Shown here in pieces: positions 23,180 to 35,661 of a stretch of DNA of 64,000 nt (its first letter is position 1; each line of letters begins with the position of its first letter). This DNA comes from Heterohyrax brucei (taxonomy: Eukaryota; Chordata; Mammalia; Hyracoidea; Procaviidae). A model generated the notes under the pieces. It saw nothing but the letters and a program-made list of their open reading frames with translations, was not told the origin of the DNA and did not search any database. Where the stretch lies: assembly GCA_028571685.1 (NCBI GenBank), contig CM053141.1, forward strand, positions 58,154,333 through 58,218,332, written 5' to 3'. The position numbers were made by a program, and so were the translations under genes.

Positions 23180-23310
23180 TCTTGTCAATAGTATATAGCC
23201 ACCATAAGAGTGAGATTTTTGGCTACTTTGTTCACCACCTCCCAAGCACTTATAACAGCGAATAATATGTACCATGCATTTACCAAATATTTGTTGAAAG
23301 GATGGAACTG
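23180..23310 (+). repeat. L2 3' end
   Basis: CACCATAAGAGTGAGATTTT, CCCAAGCACTTATAACAG and ACCAAATATTTGTTGAAAGG follow the L2 3' end. Confidence 0.6.
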
Positions 23311-23339
23311 ATAAATTATTCCATTAAATTTAAGTGGAT

Positions 23340-23944
23340 TAAATTTACCAAGTAAAAGTCACCAATATTGGGCTAGATTAAAAAAAAAAATCCAACTATA
23401 TATTGCTTAAAAGGTCACACACACATGATATACAAAGAATAATACAAAATGTTGGAAAATATCACACGAAAATATTGACAAAAACAAAGTAGATTTTATG
23501 GGCAAAAAAAATTACTAGGTCACTTCAAAAGTTTTGTACTCCAAGAAGACAATAATTTTGTATTTGTTTGCACACTACAACATAGCCCAGTAATATATAA
23601 AGCAAAAACTAACAGAATTAAAAAGAGAAATAGATACATTACTTCCTAGTAGATGATTTTAACAAATCTCTCTGAGATATACAGAAAATGCAATAGGAAA
23701 AAAATTAGTAAAGATGAACAAGATTTAAATAATACAGTTAATAAATATAACATATTGGACACACACAACTACTGTATCCCAAAGAGAAAAATGAACATTA
23801 TTTTTAAGCTTATTTGTGCAATTCACAAGTATTGACCATATATTTGGACACTAAAGAAGTCTCAACAAATTTGAAAGCACTGAAGTCAGATGTACTATGC
23901 TCACTGGCTACAATGCAATTAAACTAAAAATTGGTGGGAATAAA
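23340..23944 (+). mobile_element. Old L1 ORF2, endonuclease region (part 1)
   Basis: Ordered L1 ORF2 endonuclease phrases such as ACAAAATGTTGGAAAATATC, GTAGATTTTATGGGC, AAAAGAGAAATAGATA and CTACAATGCAATTAAACTAA. The element is interrupted by an LTR-like insert and resumes at 24735. Confidence 0.75.
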
Positions 23945-24734
23945 AGGTTAATCAGGTACAATGTAATGGGTTACTTTTGTGTGGCCTGCCACGGTGTTGT
24001 ATCTCTCACCCAAGTGATTGATGGGACCATGCATACAAGCTAATGTACTGGTCAATTTTGCCATTCTGCTGGGCTTGGAATGAGCTGCCCCCGAGGTGGA
24101 AAGAAAAGATACCACCACCACCAAGGAAGAACAGCCAAGAGCTAGCATGCCCTCCAGACCCAGGATCCATGGCCTGAGAAGCTCCTGGAACAGGGGAGAG
24201 AGAGTTATTAACACTGGAGGCAGTGAGAAGCAGCAGCATAGACCCTGTAAAAGAGACCCAGCAGTAGGAGACAATATGCTGGACTTCCAGGCCTACAAAA
24301 ACAGAAAGCTGAGAACCTTTGAGCAGAGACTGAAGGCCAGCAGAGGCACGTGTATGACCATAGCTGGGAAGAGGCTGTCTTGACCCAAAAGAATTGTATC
24401 CTGAGTGTTTGTGACCCTTAATTATAACTGTTACTTCCCTAATTAAAACCTCATAACCTGAGTGTTTGTGATCCTTAACTGTAACTGTTCCCTAATAAAC
24501 CTCATAATCACAGTACTGTGTGTGAGTTGTATAGCTGCTGTAATGAATCATTGAATCCTGCAAAAAGTAGAGTGCCATGGGAAGGATGGTTGGTGTTAGA
24601 CTTGGTAAAGACGGCACAGAGAGGACGTATGTCTGATGTCCACCTAAAAGGCATCACCCTTGGGCTACTGATCTTGATTCTCCTTCCTTCTTAGGAAGCT
24701 ACAGGAGGTCAGCCATGGCTACCATGCCATTTTT
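23945..24734 (+). mobile_element. LTR-like insert in the old L1
   Basis: About 0.79 kb that splits an otherwise continuous L1 ORF2. It has an AATAAA signal (24493) and a tandem duplicate of the segment ACCTGAGTGTTTGTGATCC (24398 and 24456). The layout resembles an endogenous retroviral LTR, but no exact TG/CA ends or target duplication could be fixed. The open frames inside match no protein. Confidence 0.5.
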
Positions 24735-25208
24735 ACATCAGAAAACTCTAACCACTTAGAAATTAGAACCATATGTAAAATATCTTTTAACCAAAGAAAT
24801 CAGAATGAAAATTTGAAAATATTTCGAACCAAACGGTAGTGAAAATAGTATAGATAAAACCTATGCAATGCAGTCAGACAGAAGTTTTCAGTCATAAATA
24901 CTCCAGGAAAAAAGGCTAAAATTTACATAGTTCGAAAAACTAAGATAATAGAAGGAAGAAATAATGAAGAGCAGAAATTAAGGAAAGAAAAACAAATACA
25001 CAACAGAGTGGGCTGACAACTCAAAATTTCTTTGAAAGATTAATAAATTAATGAAACTCTATTAACAACAGGGCGGGGTGACACACCAAAAGTTCTTTCA
25101 AAGATTAATAAATTGATAAAATTAGTGAGATTAAGAAGAAAAGAGAAAAAGCATAGTAGTAACTTGAAATGAAAAAGGACATATTATGATAGGAACTGAT
25201 CATGCAAC
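24735..25208 (+). mobile_element. Old L1 ORF2, part 2
   Basis: Resumes with CTAACCACTTAGAAATTAGA and AAAATATTTCGAACCAAACG, the ORF2 region after the endonuclease. A roughly 70-bp piece repeats at 25015-25060 and 25075-25110 (CTTTGAAAGATTAATAAATT). Confidence 0.7.
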
Positions 25209-26262
25209 GAAACACACAAAAAACCCAAACCCACAGCCGCTGAGTCGCATCCGACTCATAGTGACCCTGTGAACAACAGAAACGAAACACTGCCTGCTCT
25301 TGTGCCATGTTCCCAATCATTTTTTGTGCTTAAGCCTATCACTGTGGCCACTGTGCTAGCCATCTTGTCAAGGATCTTCCTCTTTTTCACTGACCCTCCA
25401 CTCTACTGAGCATGATGTCTTCTTCCAGGGACTGATCCTTCCTGAGAATGTGTCCAAAGTATGAGAGATGCAGTTTTTCCATCTTTGCTTCCAAGGAGCA
25501 CTCTGGTTGTAGTTCTTCCAGAACAGATGTTTGTTCTTTTGGCAGTCCATGGTACATTCAACATTCTTCTCCAACACCACACTTCAAAGGCATCAATTCT
25601 TCTGTCCTCTTTGTTCACTGTCCAGCTTTTGCATACATACTAGGTGACTGAAAATACCATGGCTTGGGTCAGGCGCACTTTAGTCTTTAAGGTAACATTT
25701 TTACTTTTCAGTACTTTAGAGTATTTTTGGAGCAGATTTTCCCAATGCAATGTGTCTTCTGATTCTTGACTGCTGCTTCCATAGTCATTGATTATGGACC
25801 CAAGTGAAATGAAATCCTTGACCACTTCAATTCTTTCTCCATCTATGGTGATGTAGCTTACTGGTCCAGCTATGAGGATTTCTGTTTTCTTGACGTTGAG
25901 GTGCAATCCACACTGAAGACTGTGGTTCTTGATCTTCATTACTAAGTGCTGCAAATCTTCTTCACTTCCAGCAAGTAAGGTAGTGTTGTCTGAGTAATGC
26001 AGGTTGTTAATGAGTTGCCCTCCAATCCTGATGCCTTGGTCTTCTTCACAGAATCCAGCTTCTCAGAATATTTGCTCGGCATACAGATTGAGAAGGTATG
26101 GTGAAAGCACACAACCCTGACGCACACTTTTCCTGACTTTAAACCATGCAGTGTCTCCTTGTTCTGTTTGCACAACTGCCTGCTGATCCATATATAGACT
26201 CCTTAAGAGCACAATTAAGTGTCCTGGAATTCCCATTTTATGCAATGTTAGCCATACAAAGA
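25209..26262 (-). mobile_element. RTE LINE 3' fragment, 5' truncated
   Basis: Complement of the RTE 3' kilobase. It encodes the end of the reverse transcriptase: VRQGCVLSPYLLNLYAEQI on minus near 26070-26130, then HLNVKKTEILIAGPVS (about 25850-25890), and the C-terminal region down to 25400. The 3' end complement (CCGCTGAGTCGCATCCGAC) matches the SINE tail. Frame breaks near 25955 and 25640 make it non-functional. Confidence 0.92.
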
Positions 26263-26400
26263 AACAGAAAATCTAACCATTCCTATAACTGTATCATGAG
26301 ACTAACAAAACTTTAAATATGACAAGGGCAGGATAAGAAAGTTACAGACCAACTTCAGTCAAGACCATACATGCAAATATCTGAAACAAAATACTAGTAA
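26263..26400 (+). mobile_element. Old L1 ORF2, part 3
   Basis: GTTACAGACCAACTTC and CATGCAAATATCTGAAACA correspond to the start of the L1 reverse-transcriptase domain. It is cut by a second L1 and continues at 29497. Confidence 0.7.
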
Positions 26401-29400
26401 CCCCAGCTTCCTGCCAACACGGCATGACAGACAGAAACATCACACTATCCCTTTGCAGCAACAACAACAAAACTAAGAAATAAACAGAAATAAACATTAA
26501 TCCTGGAACCTAAAGTGTAAAATGAAGAGACAAAGAATTCAGTCAACCACTGAATGGATTAAGAAACTGACAGAGAACAGAGAGGGAGAAGTGGTACAAA
26601 TGGAAGCCCTGTATCAGCTAGCACAGCATGGATTCACCATTTTGGACTACTGTTGGAGATTAGCAGGCAGAGAGCAACTCCACAGAAATCCCAGCAGGAG
26701 ACACGCTTTCCTACCCCTCATCCTCTCTCTAGTGCTGTACCGCCAATGCTTCCTGAATAGCTGCAGTAGCTCCACTGGCCAGGAAGTGTAGCACTATACC
26801 ACTTGGATTCATGCTGCCCACAACAGAGATCAGGGAGCTCCCAGTGGGACACAGAACACAGAGTGATATACACTTTCTTAACCCTCACCTTCCCCCTGCC
26901 CTTGGCCTCCTCTGCTTCCTGTCAGCCACAGTCTCTTGGCCAGGAGGAACCTCCTTAGCCCTGGCTGCTTGGATTTGCCCAGCCCAAACTGGCTGGCTTT
27001 CTCAATGCTATTTGTCTATCGCTGGTGTTGCTATTTTCCATTTCTTTTGGTTTCTTCTGTGCCTCCCACCACCTCCCTCTCTTTTCTTATGAACAACTGG
27101 CTCCATGTGCCTTCTTTGGTCTTCCTCAATTAGGGAGCCACTTCTCCATGCTGGATGGATCCTTTGGGCTTTTGTTTTGCTTTGCTTTGATTTACTAAGC
27201 TTTGTTCTGTCTGTTTTCTTTTTGCCACTTGGAGGCCCTTCTAGCTGGGCTGTACTGATAAGCCTAGAATCCACATGCCTAGTCTTGGTACACATCAGTG
27301 GGATTCCTGGGGATATTTTTTTTTCTCTCTTTCTTCATTTCTCAGTTCTTTGTAATTACCTTGTTTTCCTGTACCCTGAATACGTGGTGCTGTGAGACAT
27401 CTATTCTCCTTCTAGCCATACTACATGGCACAGCCTGGAGACATCCTCTCGGTCATTATAATTGCACTAGCAGGACCCCTGGGGGCCTTTGTCTTCTTTT
27501 CCACATTTTTATCTAGTCTTTTTTTTTTTCATTTCCCTTTTCGTTTTTGTCTATTTCTTAGTTACTTCATCTCTCAACTCCAATGACAAGCTACCCTTAG
27601 TCCTCTGTTTATTTGTTTTTGGCTCCTATTTCTGTTTCCTCTCTCCTATATCTACCTCAGCTCACACATTACAACCTCCTCTCTCCTTCCTGCCTATCCG
27701 CACCATGCACTGAACATCGTACCCAAACAGCACAGGGATGACCTACCAGAACCTGCCGAGAACTGATTCCCAGCCTGTCCTGTCAGCCCCAGGACATGCC
27801 ACAAACAACTTCTCCAAGCCCCTTCTCTTCACCTGGAACTCCCCTGCTACACCATCATTGAGTGACTGGGCCTGCCCATTAGGCAAGCAGGTGAAAAGTA
27901 TCATGACCAGACAGGCCAACAACAAAGAATACACAGCCTGTCTGTTTCGATATAACCAAACCAAACCAAACAAAGAAATCTACACCAAATAAACAAAGAA
28001 AATTACTGAATGTCCCAAAGACAGCAGACAATTTCAAAACTTAGAACAGAACAGAATGGCTCCAGTAGATGTTCAAAATAAAACACCAGGTAACTTACAA
28101 TCAGAAGGGAATTCAAATCTCTAATATTCAGAGCTATACAAGAGTTGAAGCAAAAAGCAGACAAAAGGAGGAAACAATAGACAAGTTCATGGAAAAGGTA
28201 GAAAAACTCCTGGAATAATTCATAAAAATAATAGAGAAAAAAATGCCAAAATAAATTCACAACTATAAATCATACAAAAATAGCAATTAGAAATCCAAAA
28301 GATAAACAACAAAATGTCAGAAAGAGTGTCACAGAAGGGCTGAGGAGCAGGTTTTAAATGACAGAATACAGGATCAGCAAAATTGGAAACATATGTGTGG
28401 ACACAACTCTGAGGGAAAATCAGAAAAAAGAACAAAGAAAAATGAGGAAACCCTGAGAATTATGTGAGATACAATCAAAAGCAAAAATCTGCAAGTGATT
28501 GGAATTCCAGAACAGAGGGAGAAAACAGAAAACAGAGAGAGGATCACTGAAGAGCCACTGACAGAAAACTTCCCTAATACCATAAAAAATGAAAAGCTGG
28601 TCATCCAAAAGTTCAACAAACCTCATATAGGACAGAACTTAAAAGAAAATCACCAAAGCATATCATAATTACATTTGCTAAAACCAAAGACAAAAAAAAT
28701 TGTGAGAGCAGCTTGAGAAAAAGTCATACAGAGGAGAAACAATCAAGACTAAGCTCTGATTATCTGGCAGAAACCATACAGGCAAGAAGGCAATAGGATG
28801 ACATATATAAAACCTTCAAAGAAAAAAAAGGCTAACCAAGAAACAAATCATACAAAACTCTCATTTAAATACGGTGGTGAAATTAGAACATTTTCAGATA
28901 AACAGAAATTAAGGGAATGTGTAAAAACCAAACCAAAATTACAAGAATTATTACACAGAGTCCTTCTATCTGAGGTGCAAATACAGAACATTCTAATGGG
29001 TGGAAGCCAAGTAACAATAGATTGGTTCAAATCTAGGAAAACAAGAGTAAATTTCAAGGTAACCACAAAGAAAGTTAACAAACCTACTCATTAAAATAAA
29101 GAAGAAAAACATAAATTCTCAACAAAAAACAAAATCTATAAAAACAAAAGAAATCTACAAACACAGGATAGCAGAAGGAACAAAGAAAACATTAGCATCA
29201 CAAAAAAGGGAAAAGCACCATAAAATGACAGCAATAAACTCACACCTATAAATAATTATATTGAATGTAAACAGCCTAAATGCAACCATACAGAGAAAAA
29301 GGACAGAATGGTTTCATAAAAAGTGGATCTATCAATAGGTAAATACTTATGCTCACCAAAAGACTTCACTAAAAGAGTAAAAAAAGAACCTAGAGATTGG

Positions 29401-29496
29401 GAAAAAAGAAATTGGTTATTACAAATCAGACAAAGGTCTAATCTCTAAAATCTACAAGGAAATTCAATACCTCTTCAACGAGAAGTCAAAAAATCC
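26401..29496 (+). mobile_element. L1 inserted in the old L1 (5' UTR, ORF1, start of ORF2)
   Basis: About 1.6 kb of GC-richer 5' UTR (26401-28040) is followed by a broken ORF1 (about 28043-29094). The ORF1 end reads LSFKYGGEIRTFSDKQKL, the C-terminal nucleic-acid-binding domain. ORF2 begins at 29223 (MTAINSHL, then IILNVNSLNATIQRKR) and jumps after about 100 bp to a late ORF2 segment, so the bulk is deleted. AAAATACTAGTAA (26388) and AAAATATTAGCAA (29497) flank it as a probable target-site duplication. Stops throughout. Confidence 0.75.
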
Positions 29497-29800
29497 AAAA
29501 TATTAGCAATTCAAATCAAGTAGTATACAAAGAAGAGCAGTATATCATGACAAAATTGGATATATCACAGGAACTTTAGTTAACCCCTAAAAAATCAGTT
29601 AATGTATACATTAACAGATAACAAAGAAAAATCATGTGATCATCTCAGTAGACACAAACACTACCATTTGGTAAAAGTCAATATTGAGTCATGATAAAAA
29701 TTCTTAGCAAACTTAAAACAGGATAGTCCCTTAATCTAACTGTAAAAAGCATACATTAGAATGAACCAAAAATGCCTGTCATCTTTGTTTTCCCTAGCTA
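29497..29800 (+). mobile_element. Old L1 ORF2, part 4 (reverse transcriptase)
   Basis: TTAGCAATTCAAATCAAGTA, GAGCAGTATATCATGACAAA and ATCATGTGATCATCTCAGTA match the order of L1 reverse transcriptase immediately after the segment ending at 26400. The end is not sharply visible. Confidence 0.65.
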
Positions 29801-30740
29801 ACAAATTAATGTAGAAAAAAGAATGTTTTAAGAACTTCACAGTAGTGAGCACATATGTAGAAAATGTCAAAGAATACAGATTTAGTATCAGAATTAGTTA
29901 GAAAGTTAGCAAGACCACTGGCTAAAAAACAAGCATTGAAAAATCACTTGAAGGGGACTGCTAGTGATGTTGAATTGAAGAGGTCAGTGAATCTTCTTTC
30001 CAAAAATCCACTGTAAAACTGGACAAAAGTTATAAAAACAACCATTTCAGACAACTGACCAAAGGCAAACAACAAGCTGAGAAGCATTTATTCATGAAAA
30101 ACCTTTGAACTTAAAAGTAATAACACTGGAAATCCGTGGAACCCAAGGAAGTCCACAGCACAGCTGTGCCTGTTGGGGCAAGGGGCAGCCTGGCAGGCTA
30201 GCCAGATACCTGAGAGGAAGAACCTCTAAGCAAGAGAGCCATGGAGTGCTGGGCTAAGATCACCACACATCTCTCGCTGGGTGGAGAGTGTGCACAGCCT
30301 GAAGGAAAATGCTAAAGGGTCTACGTTTTCCACATATCCATAGATGACTGGGAGGCTACAGGAACCGGCAGAGAAGACCTAGGAAAGCCCAGGTTAAATT
30401 AAAAGCTGTAGGAGAACTGAAAAGCACCTGACATTCGAACACATTCCCCATGTGTGAATCTATGTATTCACACAAAAATCTACTAGCTTTACTGACTGAC
30501 TCAGAGTATACAACCCCTGACCTATCATGAACTGACCATGAATACATACAGGGAAGGTACTTGAAAAGGTAGGGTAAAAATAAGAATTCAAAAAAAAAGC
30601 ATAGGTGTCAGTAGTTGCATACCACAAAAGAGACAGATGTCACAGACGGTGTCAGACAAGTGCCCCAAACCCAAACAGTAACAGATGGGGACTTCTAAAA
30701 CTTTGAAAGTGGTAGTTCTTGTCATCACAGAACTAGGTAA
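29801..30740. other. Intronic, possibly L1 5' region
   Basis: 30020-30420 has words like those of old L1 5' regions (CAACAACAAGCTGAGAAGC, CCCAAGGAAGTCCACAG), but I cannot make this firm. No exon seen. Confidence 0.35.
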
Positions 30741-30751
30741 CTAAATAAGTT

Positions 30752-30893
30752 ACATGACTATTATTATCATCCCCCTTTTACAGATAAAGATACGAAGCAC
30801 AGAGAGGTCAAATAACTAAGAATGCCAGACTCAGAATTCAAACCTAGTCAGTTTAAGGCCAGCACCTGTGCTTTTTACCATTATGCGGTGCTG
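30752..30893 (-). repeat. MIR
   Basis: TTTTACAGATAAAGATACG, AGAGAGGTCAAATAAC, ATTCAAACCTAGTCAG and CTTTTTACCATTATGC in order, the complement of MIR. Confidence 0.85.
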
Positions 30894-31057
30894 TTTTTCC
30901 TCCTCTTTGCCATTTTTCTCTTTCATTCCTTTATTCTTCACCTTCCTCTGTTTCTTTTTACTGCCCAGACTACTTAATAAGTACAATTTTATTGTTGCTC
31001 TATTCCTTTAATGAAATCTTATAACTACTGCTCTTCAGTCTCAAAATGTAACATTTA

Positions 31058-31235
31058 TAGCAGAGTGGAAAGAAAATAAAAAATTTAAGTCAGAAATCCT
31101 GCATCTGCCACTTACTATCTGTGTAATTTAGGATTAACCACTTAACCTCCATGACACTATTTCCTCATCTGCAAAACTGAAACAATAGCCCAGCTCATTA
31201 GGTTGATGATGAAATGAGTATATATTATATTCAGC
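31058..31235 (+). repeat. MIR
   Basis: GCAGAGTGGAAAGA, ATCTGCCACTTACTATCTGT, ACCACTTAACCTCCATG and TTCCTCATCTGCAAAACTG give the full MIR order. Confidence 0.9.
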
Positions 31236-31239
31236 ATTT

Positions 31240-31944
31240 TGTAATGGGAAAATAAAGGTTAAAATCATTATTCTTTTCAAAAAGTAAAGTAAAATAAAAA
31301 TACTTGCTTTTTTTTTACTTATGCAGCCTGCTGAAGTTTTTCTTTTCTTTTTTTTTTTTTAAGTGAAAAATTCTTCTTTAGTAATAATGAGCTAGGCAAA
31401 TGTTGTTAACATGTCACTGACTGTTATGTGACACAGATGTTGGTAACATGGGCTACTCCGCAAACAGATGCATTTTCTTTTTCTTGTTTCTTTTCTTTCC
31501 ACATTCCTCTTCTGCTCTTCTGCATTCCTGCCCAAGATTTATGTCAGTCAAAGCTTTCTTTAACTTAGTCCTACTGGAGACAAATAAATAATGTTATAGA
31601 AAACGTTAAAGTAGTACTTCATGACAATAACTTTTCCAAAAAGTTAAAACAAAATACTGTCTTTTTTAAACAAAAAGGACTGCATTCAATAACTCATAAA
31701 GAATACAGTGGTAAAAATGATTCTTTTCAGATGAGAATTAACATACAGAGTAAAGGTAAATGCTGAATGATAGATACATTTAACAAGTTCTCAATGAGCC
31801 CCTATAATATGCTCAGGTACTGGCAAAAAAAATTAGGAAAAAATAATTTCTACTCTCAGTAAACTTCTAAAGATTTTATCATTTACGAAGCTCCAAAAAG
31901 TTAAGGAATTTTTCCTACGTCATGTCAATAACAAAACCTAAGAA
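31240..31944. other. Intronic, nothing recognised
   Basis: Contains T-rich tracts at 31310-31360. No exon or firm repeat. Confidence 0.5.
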
Positions 31945-32062
31945 AGGTAAGGGCATCTGCTTCCAGACGGTCACAGCCTTGAAGACCCTGTGAAGTGAGT
32001 TCTGTTCTTCAACACATGGGGTCTCAAGAATCAGAATCAACTTGATGGCAACCGGTTAACCA
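31945..32062 (+). repeat. AfroSINE 3' half, long variant
   Basis: TCTGCTTCCAGACGGTCACA, CCCTGTGAAGTGAGTTCTG and tail AATCAACTTGATGGCAACCG. Confidence 0.75.
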
Positions 32063-32379
32063 TCAGGACGCTAAAAACCAATCCTGATTTTCAGATCATC
32101 ATTTCAGATCATCATTTCACTTTCAGCTCAGATCCACATCAATGAGTGGTCTAGTTTCTAAATTAGCTCAGTAAAAGAACAGTGTAAGATTTTTTTTTAC
32201 AATAAAAAGTTTAAAACATATAATCATATGAGGTATTATATGTAGTCAAATGCAGAGCATCAAAAATATTCTTAATACAAAACTAAATTATTCAATGGTA
32301 GTTATTACTAAATTCTCAGTTTTGAGACAAGGCAACTGAGATACAGTAATTTAATCAAAACAGAGTTACTTAAGGTTTA

Positions 32380-32835
32380 CAGATAGCTCAGGGCAATAGT
32401 TTCAAGGGTACGTCCAGCTCAATGGCTCCAGAGAATTTGAATTCCATGAAAATTTGACATTCTGTCTTGCATTCCCCTTTGATCAGGATTCTTCTATACA
32501 ATCTTTGATCAGAATCTTCAGTAATAAAAGGATGGGCAACATCCAGTTTAAAGAAGTCTTTAAACCAAATAAAGATTAGTTTTATCATTGAAGAATGTCT
32601 ACCCTGAGCACTTTGTTCTTTTAAAGGACCATCTATAGGGAATCAATATGACAACTTGAAAATTTAGACAGGAAGTTTGAGGGGCAGTGATTTTATACTA
32701 ATGAGGGAGGAACAATTTGGCAAAGGTGGATGAGGACAGTTGAACAACTTGCAGCATATAATCAAGATCATTGAATTGTACATGGAAACTGTTGAATTCA
32801 TGTAGTTTTGCTGTGTATATTTTTAGCAACAATAA
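32380..32835 (+). repeat. Unclassified LINE-like repeat, copy 2, with internal inversion
   Basis: 32550-32835 aligns forward with 6640-6935 (GAGGGAGGAACAATTTGGC, GTAGTTTTGCTGTGTATATT). 32380-32548 aligns with about 6440-6605 only as reverse complement (complement gives ACTGGATGTTGCCCATCC, AATCCTGATCAAAGG, TCTCTGGAGCCATTGAGC). An inverted 5' part with a forward 3' part is the twin-priming signature of LINE-driven insertion. Confidence 0.72.
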
Positions 32836-33323
32836 AAAACAAATGACAACAACAAAAACCATAGAGAACCAGAGTTGAGAAGCAAAAAACAGAAGCTTGA
32901 TCTTTAAGTTCTTGCCTTTACATAATAAAACTGATTAACAGTTCAGTTGACTTGTTTCGGCTTGAGTTATAAAAATAAAGACAGGATTTTTTAATATTGT
33001 TTTGAATCATTAATTTATAAAATTATGATCGCTAGACCTATTAAGTTTTCTTAATTTAAGACTGTCAATTTGACTATCAACTTGAAAAAACTGGTTCCCT
33101 GCATGCAATGAATGAAAACATTAAGTATAAAATGCAAAATAAAACATTTAGTATAAAAACACTTGGTACAGTTTAAGGGGAATAGAACACATGCGTTAAA
33201 AGCTTGGGAAAGAAATAGATACATGGTAGAGAAGTCATACTCATGTGAGCAGTATAAAATACATGATGCCTTACAGTCACTGTCAATCAAAGATTTAATA
33301 ATACTCAAGTATACTGTAAATAA
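32836..33323. other. Intronic, nothing recognised
   Basis: AT-rich, no supported feature. Confidence 0.5.
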
Positions 33324-33485
33324 GAAGCCCTGGTGGAAAAATGCTTAATTAACCAAAAAGCTGGCAGTTTAAACCTATTCCATGTCTCCATGAAAGACTG
33401 GGCAACCTGTTTCTATAAAGATCAAAGTTCTAGTCTGTCATGTGGCGTAGATATAAGTCAGAAGTAACTTAGCAGCCCATCAACA
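33324..33485 (+). repeat. AfroSINE, diverged long variant
   Basis: AAGCCCTGGTGGAAAAATGC, GGCAGTTTAAACCTATTCC and AAGTAACTTAGCAGCCCATC, heavily mutated. Confidence 0.75.
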
Positions 33486-33930
33486 ACACTGAAAATATGA
33501 GGAACTATAAGGAAATTAGTAATTTTCAGTTGCTACAAAAAGTCTATTAGCCTGAACTTGAAATTTCCCAAGAATACTGCATTAAAGGACATTTTAAGCC
33601 TTTTTTAACATCTTGATGAGTAAAACTATTACAAAATATGCTGAAGTATGAAGAATTAGCTTGACAGATGAGTTAGAGTTCCTAATATTACATAGATTAT
33701 AACACAGAGTAGTATTATCAATGATTACCTAAATGCTATAGTGTTAATTTGCCATAGGTATAACACTAAATGATGTAGTTTGATGGGTGCTACATAAGTA
33801 AGTTAACACAAACAAACCTTTACTTTCAAAAACTCACTCAATCTTCAGAACTTTAAACCAGGGTTTCCAGATACAAGCTATTAACGTCAAAAACAAACCA
33901 CTTAACCATGAGCTACCAATCTTTCTAATT
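33486..33930. other. Intronic, nothing recognised
   Basis: No supported feature. Confidence 0.5.
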
Positions 33931-34300
33931 GCAACATTGGTGAAGAACAGTGAATATATCATGGACTGCCCGAAGAACAAACAAATCAGTCTTAGGGGAA
34001 ATACAACCAGGATATTCTTTATAAGCAAGGACGGTGAGAATTCAGCTAGCTTACTTTGGTCACATAATCAGGAAAGACAAATCAGGAAAGACCAAGGGGC
34101 ATTGTGGTTGATAAAGTGCTGGCTCTGCAAAAAAGAAGAGAAACTGCAGAGATGAAACGACACAAAAAGCACAACAACGAACTCAAACATACCAGCCATC
34201 ATGAAGATGGCACAGGACCAGGCAACGTTTCCTCCTATACATGAGGCCGCCATGAGTCAGACCCAACTTGATGGCCACTAACCAAGCAAAACAACAATCA
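33931..34300 (+). mobile_element. RTE LINE 3' end
   Basis: ATCATGGACTGCCCGAAGAA, then ATACAACCAGGATATTCTTT, GATGGCACAGGACCAGGCAA and the 3' terminus ATGAGTCAGACCCAACTTGA. 5' truncated, so only the last part of the coding frame and the 3' end remain. Confidence 0.9.
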
Positions 34301-34700
34301 TTTCATTTTAAGACTGGATTTAATATGCAGTCTCTACTGAAAAACAGCTGCTTCACACACTTGCTTGGAACTTTCAAATTTTATTTAGAACCTTATTGTC
34401 TGTGCTGCAGGACATAAAGGTTGACCAAAAAAAGCTAGTACGACTTTACTGTTTTAAACTGGTATTGACTGTGATCACTCATACACTTCAAAGATTATCA
34501 GCCCTTTTCACACTAGGCTCAGAAACTCCCTTTCAACTTGCCTCGCAACTTTTTCCAAAAGCAAAACTAGAGTACCTATGCCAAGTATCAGTCTGCAGTA
34601 GGTCACACAACATTGTGTACAAACAAATGTGCCTACAGACCTAATGTACTGGTATGTATATGTCTTTTCTCAGAAGCTAAAAGTCAAAATTACCTACTGT

Positions 34701-34822
34701 GTTTGTTGGGTGCCATCAAGTTGATCCCAGTTCACCGTGGACTCTACAGGGCAGAGTAGATTTGAACTGGTGACCTTTCTGTTAGCAGCCAAATGCTTAA
34801 CTACTATACCATCCAGGCTTCC
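34701..34822 (-). repeat. AfroSINE, internally deleted
   Basis: TGTTGGGTGCCATCAAGTTG to ACTATACCATCCAGGCTTCC. The central 'fuse' block between GCAGAGTAG and ATTTGAACTGG is lost. Confidence 0.87.
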
Positions 34823-34869
34823 AAATTACCACCACTTCTGCATATTTTGAAGTTTCAGATACTGTATAT

Positions 34870-35048
34870 ACATTCAGTTTAGTGGGCCAAATGTCAACAA
34901 TGGGTCCTATCTGTAAGGGGCCACACAGAAAACATTTTAGGCTCTGCAGGCCATTACTCAATTTTACCTTTGTGGCATGAAAGACAATACATACGTGAGC
35001 GAGCATGGCTGTATCCCAACAAAAATGTATTTACAAAAAGTACATAAA
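34870..35048 (+). repeat. hAT (Charlie-type) remnant
   Basis: TGTAAGGGGCCACACAG, CATTTTAGGCTCTGCAGGCC and AAAATGTATTTACAAAAAG in the order of a short non-autonomous hAT element. Confidence 0.7.
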
Positions 35049-35261
35049 TCCAGCAATGGACAAGACTGAGCCAGTTACCACTTTTGTAGAATACCAAGAC
35101 AAAGGCATATGGAACCATATACTCTCTCATATTCCAGGTGGAGTATCATAGTTCCTATTGGCTGACCACTAAGAGACTTACAAGAAAAGGATTTAAGTAA
35201 GTTTATTTCTAGACTTCATAGCAGTTGCAGACTTGTATAGGAGTTGCATAGGTAAAAACAC

Positions 35262-35262
35262 T

Positions 35263-35302
<40 letters not shown>

Positions 35303-35323
35303 CTCTCTCTCTCTCTCTCTCTC
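35262..35323. repeat. (CA)n(CT)n compound microsatellite
   Basis: A CA tract from about 35268 switches at 35299 to a CT tract ending at 35323. Confidence 0.97.
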
Positions 35324-35661
35324 AAGAAATAAACTTATCTTTTCCTTATAAATCCCTTAGTGGTCAGCCAATAAATACTCCAATTGGGATATGCGAGAAC
35401 ATGTTCCCAACCTGATCAATAAATGCTTTAAAAGGTGTTAAATTTGACAGTGCTGGAGGACAATGTGGTCTAATAATGCTGAAAACAATGCTATGGCACA
35501 AAATAGCCTCCTATACCGGGAATACTGAATACTTTCAAGTAATGTTTAGGTGTTAAGAAAGAAAGTACACTAAGTGAAGACTGAAATTTAAGAGCATTAC
35601 AAAATACAGGTTTGGTAGAAAATTTTAACTTCTTATGCATGGTTTGCTTTTACACTCACAT

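Noticed and set aside
23948-24383. Overlapping 77-108 codon frames on both strands
   Set aside because: They fall inside the LTR-like insert and have no recognisable retroviral or host domain.
27008-28626. Many 70-100 codon frames on both strands
   Set aside because: They lie in the L1 5' UTR and ORF1 remnant; overlapping frames on both strands show no shared domain or splice structure.
35262-35323. CA/CT repeat as a possible structured array
   Set aside because: It is an ordinary compound microsatellite with no spacer-repeat layout; not CRISPR-like.
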